Assembly (NCBI GenBank): GCA_036785705.1
Contig: JAWUZG010000070.1
Location: 3,793,001 to 3,857,000 of the forward strand
DNA: 64,000 nucleotides
Direction of reading: 5' to 3'
Source: Acanthornis magna
Lineage: Eukaryota > Chordata > Aves > Passeriformes > Acanthizidae
Of the stretch, positions 12,182 through 24,307 are shown piece by piece (positions within the stretch are counted from its first letter, which is position 1; the number at the start of each line of letters is the position of its first letter). Both the position numbers and the translations under genes were made by a program. The notes below the pieces were generated by a model. It made no database searches. It saw only the letters and a list, made by a program, of their open reading frames with translations, and was not told the DNA's origin.

Positions 12182-15100
12182 GATTTCTATATTGACTATG
12201 CAGAATTAGAAATTTGCCAGTGTCAGAATCAAAAGGCTGAGAGTTACATGGGAGGAGTAACTGTAACCATATAATTAAGAACTAATTTAAGATGACTGCA
12301 ATTTTTATAGGTAATGTTTGTCCTGGAAAAAAGTCCCCACATGGAACTTGTCTTAAAAACGCAAATGATTTATGGCTATGAGATTGCACAGCCTGACTTC
12401 TTAAACCCCATGAATGCTAACAAGTAGATGGGGATTGAGTACCTTGCTTCTTGAGAGTGCTTTTGGCAGTCATCTCCTGGGCTTCAGTGTTACAAATAAT
12501 TTTTTTTTTGCTGTTACTGCTGTTTTTGGTGGGGATATAGCTGGATTAGAGAGAGCAGGATCAAAGGTTAGCCTTACCTGGGCTGTGTTTATAGAATCTA
12601 AGTTGGCAGCTTACCAGCATTCATATTTGTTTGAATATTTAAAGTGCATTTAGCATTCCAGTCTTTATCTGAATGAATAGCAATTGTTGCTTTAATTGCA
12701 TTATTTTTAGGATAACACTGTTGATGTTTTGTGATTTTATTTACTCTGCATTCAAGAATCAACAGCAATAAAAAGTGAAGGTTGTTAATCAAATAATGCC
12801 ATTTTGAAAGTTTCAGGAGTCTGGCAAATGGCATAAGGTTTCCTTTCTAGTCTGAACTAACCTGGGCTATGAACGCCCCTCTTTAATGAAAAGGGCAGCT
12901 TTTGAATGTAGTCGCTCAGGGTAATTATCATTTTCTGGACTCTTATTAGCATGCCAAGTGGCAGAGTTGAATAGCAATATGAGCCTTGGGAGCCAAGTGA
13001 GGGGACAGTAATGCATATATTATTGTAGCTGGTGCAATAATATTTTGCTGTACCAAGGGATACATTGGAAAGACTTCTCTGGCTTATCCGAAATAATTAC
13101 CCATGCCCAACAAAAGTTTTCAGGCCTGGATTTTGCTTCTATTATAATGGAGGATTTGCATTTTGCTATTCTTATAAGCTTTTTTAGACTCATTAATCTC
13201 TTAAAAGAACACAGATTAAACCAAGATTATAAATTTGTTTTGAGGTTGAATTTACAGTTTACAAATATATTATATGTGTGTCCTGAAATTTGCAGAAGTT
13301 ACAGAGGGCAAGGGCAACAAATTTTCTAGACTAATGCTTTTATTGTACTATGGGATTTACTCAGATCAGCTGTACGTTGGATACATTATATTTGGGGATG
13401 TATTTTATTGGTCTTGATGTATTGTTAAAACTGTAAAGCTTGGTTGAAGACAGCAGTATATTTAAACAGTTTGTGAGTGGGATGTTTTTTCTTCCTAAAA
13501 TAACATGTGTTTCCTTTTGTAATTGAATTTCAGATATTTTCATGACACTCTCTTATGTCTTACTCCTTTTGACATCAGTGGATTTTATTGACTCATTCTT
13601 CTAGCTGCTTTGGAAAACCACCTTATATGTTCTGCGTTCCAAAATTTCCAATTTTTACAGTGATGCCAACCACATTGCTCTACGTTTAAAAAAAAACAAA
13701 AACAAAACCCCAAACCAAGCCCAGATAAATAGACAGGCCTTCCCAACATATCTGTATGAATACTTGGAATTTTAAAGCAACTTCTTCACAGTATCTGGAA
13801 GAAAAACCTGAACCTTTGGCCACAGGGTTGCTCTGGTTTTACACAAATTTTGTAACTGCAGATGAGATAAAGAAAACCAATACGTTAGAGTTTTTAATGA
13901 GAAAATGCACATCCACATGGCATGTGGAGATTGAAAACTTGAGCCTGAAGTGTTTATGGATGTTTGTTCTGGTATAATCCTAGAAGTATAAATGTACTGG
14001 ATTGAGCAGATTTATTCATTAAGTTATTTGCAAGCCTTTAAAACACATCTTAAGGTCTCTTGATAAAGGATCAAGAGGGGCAGAGTCTTGTTACGTGCTT
14101 GAATACATTGATTCAATTTATCAACAGATTTATAGATACACATATTCTCCATAAAACTATTCTACCCAGATTTTGAAGTCAACTCTTCCTTCTCCTGGAG
14201 TCGCAGTTCTGCTCAATGGTAGTGACAGACTTGGGTGTAGTTAGAAACCTTTATGAAAAGTTTTCACTCTTTGTCGGTTCGCTGTATCTTAATTGTGCTC
14301 CATGCAGAATGGATCTAAGACAGGAAAATGCTGTGTGGCAGATGTGATGCTTCTGGGAAACCCTGGAGAGAAATCCAAGGGATGTTATTGGTATCCCAGA
14401 TGTAGGCAGCTGTAGATGGGGTGGCAGCAGTCCAGATGTTGACATCCAGTGGCTCATCAGACATCCTTGTTTTCCAAGGATGTGCAGTACAGACAAACAA
14501 ATGATGGGCAGAGAAGCTTTGTCTCGCTTGAAACTCTCTTCTGTTGTAGTTATTTGTTTTGTAGAAATCAAAGTACTGGGATTGTGGACTGTAATTACAT
14601 AGAATGATGGTTAATGCTCAAACTTTCCTGCATATCACTTCATCAGTGCTCTTTAAAACTTTATGGGAAGTAGTCCCATATAAATTGTAGGCTGTGTCTT
14701 TATCTGAGAGGTTTAGCTTTGAAAACATGGCAATAATTTCATATGAAACAAAACCTGATAGCATGTATTTTCTTATCTCTATATGTAATTTTGTAAATGT
14801 GTTCTTACTTGAGTGTAAGTGCACAGCAAAAATTTGACAATGACCTGTTTACTTTTTTCTATTTCTATCTACCATTACAAGATACTCTACTCCAAATTGA
14901 ACTTGAATAAAGTAATGGTTAGGCAGGAAGAGCAGGTGGTTATTTCAGGTGATTATTTTGGACTCTACTAAGCAAAGAGGATCCTTCCTTAAGTCAGGTC
15001 AGCAAAACTGCTTGGAAATATCCTGAGATAACGCTACCAGTGGAAGCTTTGCCAGGAAAGAATTTATTATCTTGAGACAATTTAATATTTTTCTTCTGTA

Positions 15101-16226
15101 GAATAAAATAAAGCTGATAAAATAGCTAATGGGAATAAAAGTCTCAGGAGTGCATTGTGCTTACACAAGGGAGCATTTCTGTTAGAATGTCAAATGAAAG
15201 ATGGTAAAGTTTTGGTATTTTGGGACTATTTTCTGTTACATCAGTTTTCCATCTTTACAGGAATTGAAAATGAGGCATTGGAATATGTTAAGCAAACCCT
15301 CCAGTCGCTGTTTTCAGCTATGAGGGAATGCCAGTTTGCCTTTCCTTTGCTGTGAGCACAAGGAAGGATTAGGAGTGTATGGTGCAGAGGTGCATTTGTG
15401 GGTTTGTTTAGGTGTGTGTGCTTCTCCCTCAGCTCAGAAGTTGAGAGAGGTTGGCACTTCTCATAAAGTCAGAGTTTTTACTTTCTCAGACTGTCTCCTA
15501 ATGCTTTCCTACATTCACTTTAAAAGCAGTGACATTTCAATTGGAAATCTCCCTAGAAAATTTCTCCTCAGGCTGTCAAAATATTTTTCTTTGATATGAC
15601 ACTATATGTTCCTCTTCTTATTTTTGCTATTACTGCATATAGAACACTAAATTCTTTATCTATCTTTGAGTTTTCAGACTAATGTCCTCCCTCTGCTTAG
15701 CCATCATTTGCCAAATATGTCCCTATCCCAATGGCTATGGAGCAGTATTTCATTTCTGGGTGGGCAGACACAGACTATTAGATCATCTCTGAAGTTCAGA
15801 GAATGTTTATGACAGCCTGCCATGCCAGATACAGATCTGTATTGGGTGGGCTTGCAGTAACCAGTCTCCCATCCCAAAAGAATGAAGGGTCAAATGGCGT
15901 ATTGTACTAGGAATGCATCTTATTGACAGTTTAAATGAAAACACCCAGTACATTAAATGCAGAAATTTTAACTTTAAATGTTCTTGTCTATCTTATAAAC
16001 AAAACTGTTATACCTAACACTGGGTCCAGTGGCAGAGGTAGTTCTAGTTCTGCTTTTTAGTCTCACATGCAGACTTAGGGTTTTTCTACCCTTTTGCTTG
16101 GTTTTCTGGTGTTTCTTTAAAGGCAAATGCTAATGTGGTCCAGGAGCAGTATTTATGCAGGATGGTTTCATTGTGATTGTACATCCTGTTTTGTGATATT
16201 TACGTTTAAAAAATTAATCTCTTGTT
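12182..16226. other. Non-coding DNA with a short A/C tract
   Basis: No gene is recognised. An A-rich tract passing into A/C blocks lies at 13688-13722, a low-complexity type that recurs at 30120-30149 and 55350-55379. The segments near 12880-12980 and, just before this block, 11820-12010 are non-repetitive and rich in ATTA and TAAT cores, as developmental enhancers often are, but conservation cannot be judged from one sequence. The open frames at 13045-13329 and 14251-14571 look like chance. Confidence 0.45.
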
Positions 16227-16288
16227 TCATGGAGTTGGACTTAGAAAAGACCCACAAGGATCACCAAAGTCAGGATATTCTATGATTT
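16227..16288 (+). mobile_element. CR1-like LINE 3' tail fragment with its middle apparently inverted
   Basis: The left edge (GGAGTTGGACT, from 16231) and the right edge (CAGGATATTCTATGATTT, 16271-16288) both resemble the end of a plus-oriented CR1 tail, which finishes in ATTCTATGA-type repeats. The middle (GACCCACAAGGATCA, about 16249-16263) matches the CR1 tail in the opposite orientation. The family comparison is from memory of the CR1 consensus, not an alignment. The piece is only about 60 bases, degenerate, and lacks any upstream CR1 body, so it may be a very old, truncated insertion. Confidence 0.4.
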
Positions 16289-17050
16289 AGTTGATTAAAA
16301 CAAGGCTCACAGGCAATTCTTTTCCTATTAAATCTGATCATGTGTTAAAGCCACAGGGAAGGCCTTAGATTAGTGTGAAAGGAGAATGAATGCACAATAC
16401 GCCTTCATACATTAGCATGTCATGGCCAGGAATCAATATTTAGTATTTTATTCCAAGTCTTAAGATAATGAGCTTGCTAATAAATCCAGTTGGAGACTAT
16501 ACTGGTGCGTTGTCCTCACCTGAGAATCTGTTCCTGAATTTCAAGAGACCTAAGTACCTTGTGTGAATACTCTAGTAAAGTATGTCTTGTAAAATTCTGC
16601 TGTTAGATGTGTTTAAAAAAATAAAAATAAAAAAGTTAATGACAGTATTAGCACTCTAAGATTTGGATCCATAAATAATATGAAGAAATGCTGAAAAGAA
16701 CCTGACAACTTGGAGAATAAGAACAATTCCTCTTGAGAGCTACCTTACAAATACAAATCAGGAACACAAAGCTTTGTCTAAAATACAAAATATAAATTAT
16801 TCCCTCCTCTCATGTCCAAATTCACGTCCAATCAGTTACCCATCGTAGACAAACCTCACTTGCAAAATAAAGAACTATTTCTGTTAGAGGGTAGAGTTAC
16901 CACCACCAAAGCATAACACCTCTGAATAATCCTAGTAATGGTCTATCGCTCTCCTACTTGAAATGAGTCCTGATCTAGAAATTCAGAGGGTCAAAGAAAA
17001 TAGTTATCCCCCTTGAAAGAATAAACCCTTTAGGAAGAGCCCTTCACTAC
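16289..17050. other. Non-coding DNA, nothing recognised
   Basis: This is A+T-rich DNA between the CR1-like tail and the exon-like block. It holds short A-runs (around 16615-16633) and no open frame or repeat that I can name. Confidence 0.5.
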
Positions 17051-17267
17051 CGTGAAAAAGGCTGTTGAAAACAGCAGCGCTTCCATAAAAAAAGCCAGAG
17101 CACATGTTTTAAGTGTCCACTGAGATGGGAATACTCTTTCAAGTGCTGTTGCCTTTGGCGGGAAAGAGAGGCATGAAGTCTTCCAGGGGCGTTTGCTTTC
17201 CTTCTCACATCTTCTGTGCAATGTTTGAGATGTTCTCTCAGACGGTGAAAATCTCTCCATTCTGTCT
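17051..17267 (-). other. Exon-like block with splice-site-like borders (unproven)
   Basis: On the minus strand a frame is open from a TTTTCAG acceptor-like site (17273-17268 side) to an ACG/GTAGTG donor-like site (GTAG at 17050-17047). The peptide is hydrophilic and Arg/His-rich, beginning ETEWRDFHRLREHLKHCTED and containing SRQRQQHLKEYSHLSGHLKH. A second minus frame is also open over the same bases and makes a 144-codon frame at 17464-17030, the longest one outside the minisatellite. A block of 217 bases would change the reading phase. I do not recognise the peptide, the acceptor has a poor pyrimidine tract, and open frames of this size can occur by chance. It could be a lncRNA exon or nothing. 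Confidence 0.2.
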
Positions 17268-20200
17268 CTGAAAACACACGGTTTTCTTCTCAGTCCTGGG
17301 CAGCTCACTTCAGAACGCATCAGGGCAGCATTGGAAAGCACAAGATCTGTGGTGACAAGGCTGCAAGCATTCTGTCTTCCACTGCTCACAGACTGTAAGC
17401 AAACTATTGTCGTTTTAGTCGTGATCCTCATTCTCTCTTTGCCAGGGGAATTGCTTGAAAACATTGATTTAAAATGTGAAATCCAAGAGCCATCTTGTTA
17501 ACAGCCATAAGTCCTGGGGGACTTGCAGGTCCCTTAGACAACAGAAATGAAACAGGTAATGTCTTGCAGTGACTGAAAAAAGGGTGGGTGGATAATCACA
17601 GCTTAATAGCTACAAAAACTGTGTAGCATTTATTTAAGATTCTTTTTGAAATCCTGGAAATACAAGCTTTATACCCAGTGCTTCAAGGAGTTTTACATTT
17701 TCTTATCTCAGTACAGTTATTTTTATTGGACTCAAAACAACCACCTACAGATAGCCAACCAGCCATTTTCATTGGGATGTGCTGAATCCATTCTGGGTGC
17801 AAATGTGAAAACTCATCTCGAGAGTGTTTTTTAAAAACTGCTGTGGCTTAATATTACCTGGGTCTGAGATTAACCCTGAAGAAATCCAACCATTTTTGTG
17901 AAGTCTATAGCAAAAACCAACCAACCAAAAAAAATCCTAACCTCACACTGAAAAAAGTCATTTTACTGTAGAACTTTCCCATTCTCCTCTTCTGTTTGAG
18001 CTAGGGGGAAAGAATTCCCAGTACAAAAAGAAAAAAAAAAAAAAGAAAAGGGAAGAAAATGAGAGTGGAGTGGAGGGAAAAATACAATAGGACTAATTCA
18101 GATTTAGAAAATAGCTTTTACACAGAAAATTTAAAATGAGAGGGGAAGTCAGTATGTTATTGGAATAAGGAAGACATCTTTACTTGGTAACAAAATTTGA
18201 AATGAGGGCAAAAAAACACTCAGCTTTGTAGACTGGATGCACAGAGGTATATGGCCTGGCTACTTTTCCTATTGCTAATAAATACATACAGAAAAGAAAT
18301 ACAATTATTTGCTTTGAAATTTGGGAGAGGACTCTTTAATTCTTATCTTCTATACAAGGACACAGAAAGATTCCAAGATGGGTGGCAGGTAAATCCCAGA
18401 ATTCAGTCAGAAGCAGCACTGCAGAAGCTGGGCTGATCTGATGTGTGTTTTGGAAGGAGTTGGCACTTTGTGCAGTCTGTTCCAATACTGCAGCCCTCTG
18501 TAGGATTTCGTGTCTGCTGAGCAGACGCGAGGGGTGCAGAGGAGCTGCCTGAGAACATCAGGTTCTTGCTCCTGGCCTGAACCCACAGCTCTGAGGCAGT
18601 GCACTTGTTTAAAGAAAATACCATTTTCTCCCCACACTGCACCACTTCTGTAACTGCAAGGAACATTTCCTTACCAGTGCTTTAAGCATAGCCTGGGTAT
18701 TTTTATTTGTGCAATGCAAGAGTGACTGTTGGGAATGCTCAAGATGATATGTGCCCTAACAACAGAATACATTTGACCTGAATGTGGACTGCAATATGAG
18801 GTGCAGTATTTATGGCAGATCATTTCTTCTGCTTTTGATGTTATGCCCTCTTTGTTAAAATATGTCTAGCACGATCAATGGGATGCCCGGTGTGACATTG
18901 GGGGTTTTTGAAGCTTTTAAAAGCTACAACTCTCCTTCTCAGCATCTCGGAGTACAGGCTGTCAGCATATGTAAATGTCCTGCAGGTATGATTTTAATGC
19001 CAAACAGCATGGGAGTTTTCCATTACTTCAGAGGTCGCTGGATATTTTGAGAAATACCAAGTCTTGGTGTAGAGGTCTGCATCCCTTCACAAGGGTGATT
19101 CTTTCTCAGTAAATGTACAGGAATGATTGGTGTGGTGAGCTGGCTGGGATTTTTCATGTTAAAACATTAATCTGTTTCTTGTCATGTGGGCATTTTCTGA
19201 AATAATTGTCACTCATTTTTTAGGTACATGTATTGTCTGCACACATTAAAGACATTTGCGAGAGCAGATTAATTACAAAGAAAATACAAATTGGCAACAT
19301 CTACATTTCAATTTTTTGCCAACTTTATCACAGTAGAAAACTTGGTGTTTGTTAGAGGGATGAAGAAGTAGAAGATTAGAAAAGTACACATCTAACGCAA
19401 AGAATAACCAGCTGTCTTTCATAGTTATTTCTTTATTGTCAATCTGAACTTGGAAGAAAAACAAATTACTGTGAATGTAAATGAAAAGCATATGAGATCC
19501 TCTGTTTTTTCAACACATGGCTTATGGTCTGCCAAAAATTGGAGTAAATATTTGAACACAATAGTTAAGAGTATTGGACCCAAAGTAGAACGCTCCTTGT
19601 TGTAAGATACATTGCATATTGTGGTGTTATGTCCACTTAGTGCTAGAGAAGGTGTTTAAATGAAGCTGGGGGAAGTTTTACTGAAGTTTGAATTGAACTT
19701 TGAAGACTAATTAAGTAATTGTAAGGTCTGAAAATGGCCTCACCTTTGTGTTCATCCTGAGCACAGTACACTTCCTTGGGCAGGGCTGGCTAGTCATGGT
19801 GTTGTGTAAATTACATCAGCATTCCTTAGTTCTCACATTAAAATGAGTTCTACCATGCCATGCCTGGAATTTAATTCCGGGTCTAAACGAATCCCCAGTC
19901 AGAGTAGGTTCTGGTATGGGCAATTTCTGTCCATTTCCTGAGGCAGAGATGCTTGCGTTTTCCTTTTTAATACTGAGTAAATAAATGCATCTGTATCTAC
20001 TTAGCCAGTTTAGAAGTTCTTTTCATGTTTGTTTAACAGTTTTCCTGTCCTGTAGTTCATCTGAAATTTGTTTCTTGAACGCTATTTTGAATTGTTAACT
20101 ATAACTCATATTTATTCTGTTAAATAATGCATTGCTAGAGTATTAATACTGCCAGGTAATTTTATTTCCACTTGCCATTAAAATTAACAGTATTAAACCG

Positions 20201-23200
20201 GTATTTGTGAATGTTCCTATTGAGGTACCATATCTATATCCACATCTTAATGCAGAAAGTTCCAATAACTACCTGCAATGGCTATGAACTGATTTTGTTT
20301 TGGTTACATTGGTGTTAATCCTCATCTTTGGTGAACACCTCTGTTCAGAGCTGGAGCTTAAGGACTAATTGCTGTGGCCCAGCTACAACTGGATCTTAAA
20401 GCAAGTTTGTCTTCTGTTATCTCTGCTCTTTGGTTGCCTACAGAATGTGCTATGATGTACTCCTGTGCATAGTGCAGGATTCTTTGTGGTAAATTTACTG
20501 TGTTTAAAGTGCCCTTAATTAGCTCAGCACACGTGAAGAAGCTCGCAGTGAATTAGACTCCATTCTCCTCTCACATAAGCTGTCTCTGTTGTGTTTCTTT
20601 TGTTCAGGTTAAGCCCTTCAAAGATGCCTTCCCTGAGCCACAAGCTGTGATGTGAGATTATTAAAGGGTCTTCGCTTGATCCTGGCTTCTGGTCCTTGTG
20701 GGGGAGAAACAGCCAGTGGATCAAAGAGAGGTGTTAAACCTTAATATGTTCTGGCAGAAAGATCTATAGCCAAGGGGAGATGAGCTGTATTGATATTGAT
20801 ACAGCATGCAGCTATTTCAATAATCCATTCACGATAGCTCCCATTACTGCATCGTGGAGCTGGGACCAAGTTTTCTTCTCGTCTCCAAGTTAGTTATAGA
20901 ATTTCTGTGACCACTGTGGGAGAGGATGTAGAACTGATCAGAGCAGTAGATAAATTAGACAAAGGGAAAAGTTCAAGCAGATAATTAAGATCTTACCAAA
21001 ACCTAGTAGCAAAACTAATCAAATTCGGTGCATGTGTGCAGCTAGGAGTGAGTTTAAGTAGCTGGATCCTACGGCAGTTGAGGTGTTGGTGCAAAACAAT
21101 AACCATTTAGCAGAATGAAAACTGAGACTTAATGAAGTTAAGTGATTCCCTTGAGGCTGTGCTGTGAAGTCAGTAGTTTTCAAGAAAACCAGGAACTAGC
21201 TTTTAAAACCTTGTTCTGTCTACTAGGCTACCAGAGTATAGAAATGTCACTTCTAGGAAGAGCAGGATTTGGTTTAAATATAGCTCAACTAATAGTAAAA
21301 ATTGGTTGAAGAGTGGCAGATGTGAATGGATCGCTCTTTGTGCCTTTGCTCTAAAGCTAAGCAGTATTTTACATTTTTGTAATTTAGTGGCGTATGAAAT
21401 TCCCCAAACACCCTTGAGTACTTTGGGAACTGTAACTCAAAAACATAGGTGGTCTTTTTTTGTGCCCTGTATTGTGCATTATTGAGCCATGCACAGCATA
21501 CAACCCTGCCAAATGGCGATCCATAGCCCAAACTAATCTCTGTAGAGCAGATGGGAGTTTGACAGGGGAAGAGACAAGCTGACAGCTTTTCCTCAAATAA
21601 GAGTCATACAGTGTGTTTCCAGTGCCAAGCTGGATTTGACATTTAATTAAAAATTTACCTCAGGAAAAAAAGAGACCAGAAAGACTCCACCTCCACAGCC
21701 CCCCGAAACAACCTTTCACACACACACCCTGGTACAGAAAAAGAATCTGTTTGGTCTTATTTAAACTAGAAACCTCAGTGCCCAGAAGGCCATCACTGGG
21801 GAGAGGGCAAACGCTGAGATACTGTGGGGAATTGAGTCAGCATTAAAAATGTATTTTAGCTGGTCTGTGACCAAGCTTGGCTTGAGGGTATAGTGGTGCT
21901 TAATAAGCAAATGAATTACTGCAAATAGTCGGCCTGAGCTACTATAGTTAGAATATAATATGGATGGTATACATTCTGTGAGGTTTAAGTACAATTTTGT
22001 GTCTGTTTCTGTGGGTTTGTGAAGTCAAGGATTTGAAGATACTAACAGCTTAGTACCATTGCAGGAAATACTTGTAGTCATAGAGATGTTTCTGCATTTC
22101 AGTTTTCTGTTCAGGATCAGCCCATGATGCAAACCAAAGGCACCCATAACTGCCTCTGGTGTCCTTTTGATTCTCCACAGCTTTTCAGGGTATGTTCTGC
22201 AGCAGTTCCTGTCCATGAGCTTGTCCTGTGTTGCTCTCAGCTCTCCCATGTTGCTGTTCTCTTCCTTGGCAGCAGCAGCTACTGGCACTCAGTTCCTTTC
22301 AGAAAGCTTTTCACCCTCCAAGGGGAGAAAGAAACACAGGAATGGGTGTTAGAAAAGGCATGAGGCTGTAGGGAGGGTGCCCTGAATTCTCCCTGACAAA
22401 GCATGTTGGTTTTCTTCAGCTTCTTTTTTGTTGCCTTCTTATGTGGAGATCTTGACAGTGATGAATTCAATGATGGCTTTACAAAAAAAAGAACACAAAT
22501 TAAGAAATCTGAATTGTTCCCTTTGCAGTTTGGCCTGGCTTATTATAATAATTTGCAGATTTTGTACTATTTTCTGAGTGTCCGATTCTGTGTCAGAAAA
22601 CCTGATGGTTGGGGAGGGTTGAAGCAACACAACACAAAGATCCTTGGTATTTCTAGGTGAGTTGGCACGTAAATAGATCATTAACTTTATTCTTTATATG
22701 TGTACCTCATACTTACTGCTCTGGAAAGGAAAGGTGGTTAGTTCATTTTCCAAAGGGTTTTTCAATGCGGATGACAGATATAGAGATGACAAGATAAACT
22801 ATCAAGCTCTAACTTGGAGGGGTTTTGTTGTTAATTTTTGGAGTAGTTCCATGCAGCCTTCTCACCATAGCAAGTTTGATAAAGGATAGGTACATTATTT
22901 ATTATTACAGTGGTAATGTAAACTACTGAAGCCCTACATTAATTGGTTCAGTCTGGGCTGGAACGTAGAACCAGCGGTTATTCTTATTTCATAAAGGAAT
23001 TTGATAACTCTGCGTAAGGTTTTTAAAGATGGTGAGGTAGCTGCTTAATAATGCTGAGATTCTGTAAAGTACTCAACAAAAAATGCATCATGATTTCCTA
23101 TTGCTTCTGGAATTATCTGAGTGACATTTTTTGTGGCTTCTTAAAATCCTAGTAGCTGTTTATTGCTACTTTTAGACATGAGTTTCTTTCAGATTTTGTC

Positions 23201-23343
23201 TGTGTGGTGCTTATCTGTCACTCAGGGGTACATTCAAATTGTGTGAATGTCTGGGGTTGCTACGGACTCGGAAAGTCTGAGCAATTCAGCCCTCGGGCAT
23301 GTCTGAATACAAAGTTGGAGTTCCTCTGGCTAAAGCCGAGTGG
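17268..23343. other. Non-coding DNA without recognised genes
   Basis: Landmarks are a purine tract with a 14-base A-run (18003-18080), a perfect interrupted palindrome at 18512-18526 within a moderately G+C-rich segment (18400-18660), and an ATTA-rich segment at 20080-20240 with a 12-base palindrome. An A/C tract (CAAAAACCAACCAACC) begins at 17911. No transposon or exon could be assigned. The frames around 22025-22890 on both strands overlap each other and show no family resemblance. Confidence 0.5.
18031..18044 (+). repeat. Poly(A) run inside a purine-rich tract
   Basis: A run of 14 A residues sits in a purine-dominated stretch from about 18003 to 18080. No retroposed body is recognisable upstream, so this is more likely simple low-complexity DNA than the tail of an insertion. 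Confidence 0.7.
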
Positions 23344-24307
23344 GATTTGCTGGAGGGTGACCGAGTCCTGCAGGGCAAGGACAGGCTCTGCACGGAGCCA
23401 GAGGGATGGTGTGCCGTGGATGGGAAGGCAAAGTGCTCCCAGCACTGACTGATTTGCTTGGAGGATGGCTGAGTCCTGCAGGGCAAGGATCGGCTCTGCT
23501 CGGAGCCAGAGGGATGGTGTGCCATGAATGGGAAGGCAAAGTGCTCCCAGCACTGACTGATTTGCTGGGGGTGGCTGAGTCCTGCAGGGCAAGGATCGGC
23601 TCTGCTCGGAGCCAGAGGGATGGTGTGCCATGGATGGGAAGGCAAAGTGCTCCCAGCACTGACTGATTTGCTGGAGGATGGCTGAGTCCTGCAGGGCAAG
23701 GATCGGCTCTGCTCGGAGCCAGAGGGATGGTGTGCCATGAATGGGAAGGCAAAGTGCTCCCAGCACTGACTGATTTGCTGGGGGATGGCTGAGTCCTGCA
23801 GGGCAAGGATCGGCTCTGCTCGGAGCCAGAGGGATGGTGTGCCATGAATGGGAAGGCAAAGTGCTCCCAGCACTGACTGATTTGCTGGGGGTGGCTGAGT
23901 CCTGCAGGGCAAGGATCGGCTCTGCTCGGAGCCAGAGGGATGGTGTGCCATCGATAGGAAGGCAAAGTGCTCCCAGCACTGACTGATTTGCTGGGGGATG
24001 GCTGAGTCCTGCAGGGCAAGGACAGGCTCTGCTCGGAGCCAGAGGGATGGTGTGCCATCGCTAGGAAGGCAAAGTGCTCCCAGCACTGACTGATTTGCTG
24101 GAGGTGGCTGAGTCCTGCAGGGCAAGGATCGGCTCTGCTCGGAGCCAGAGGGATGGTGTGCCATCGATAGGAAGGCAAAGTGCTCCCAGCACTGACTGAT
24201 TTGCTGGGGGATGGCTGAGTCCTGCAGGGCAAGGATCGGCTCTGCTCGGAGCCAGAGGGATGGTGTGCCATGGATGGGAAGGCAAAGTGCTCCCAGCACT
24301 GACTGAT
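23344..24307 (+). repeat. Minisatellite: nine tandem units of about 107 bp
   Basis: The landmark GAGTCCTGCAGGGCAAGGA recurs at 23363, 23471, 23577, 23684, 23791, 23897, 24004, 24110 and 24217, giving spacings of 106-108 bases. Starting from GATTTGCTGG at 23344, the array holds nine units and ends at 24307, where the sequence departs from the unit. Units differ at a few positions only. The main variable spot follows GTGCC: ATGAATGGG in units 2, 4 and 5; ATGGATGGG in 3 and 9; ATCGATAGG or ATCGCTAGG in 6-8. A one- or two-base indel at the unit junction sets the length. Unit 1 is the most diverged, as usual for an array edge. G+C content is clearly higher than in the flanks. No transposon or known satellite family is recognised. 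The near-identity points to recent expansion or homogenisation, so copy number is probably polymorphic. Confidence 0.97.

Noticed and set aside
18003..18080. Poly(A) tail of a retroposed gene copy
   Set aside because: No coding-like or transposon-like body adjoins the A-run, and the surrounding purine tract suggests simple low-complexity DNA.
23344..24307. CRISPR array
   Set aside because: The units are contiguous with no unique spacers, are about 107 bp long, and lie in vertebrate DNA. This is a minisatellite.
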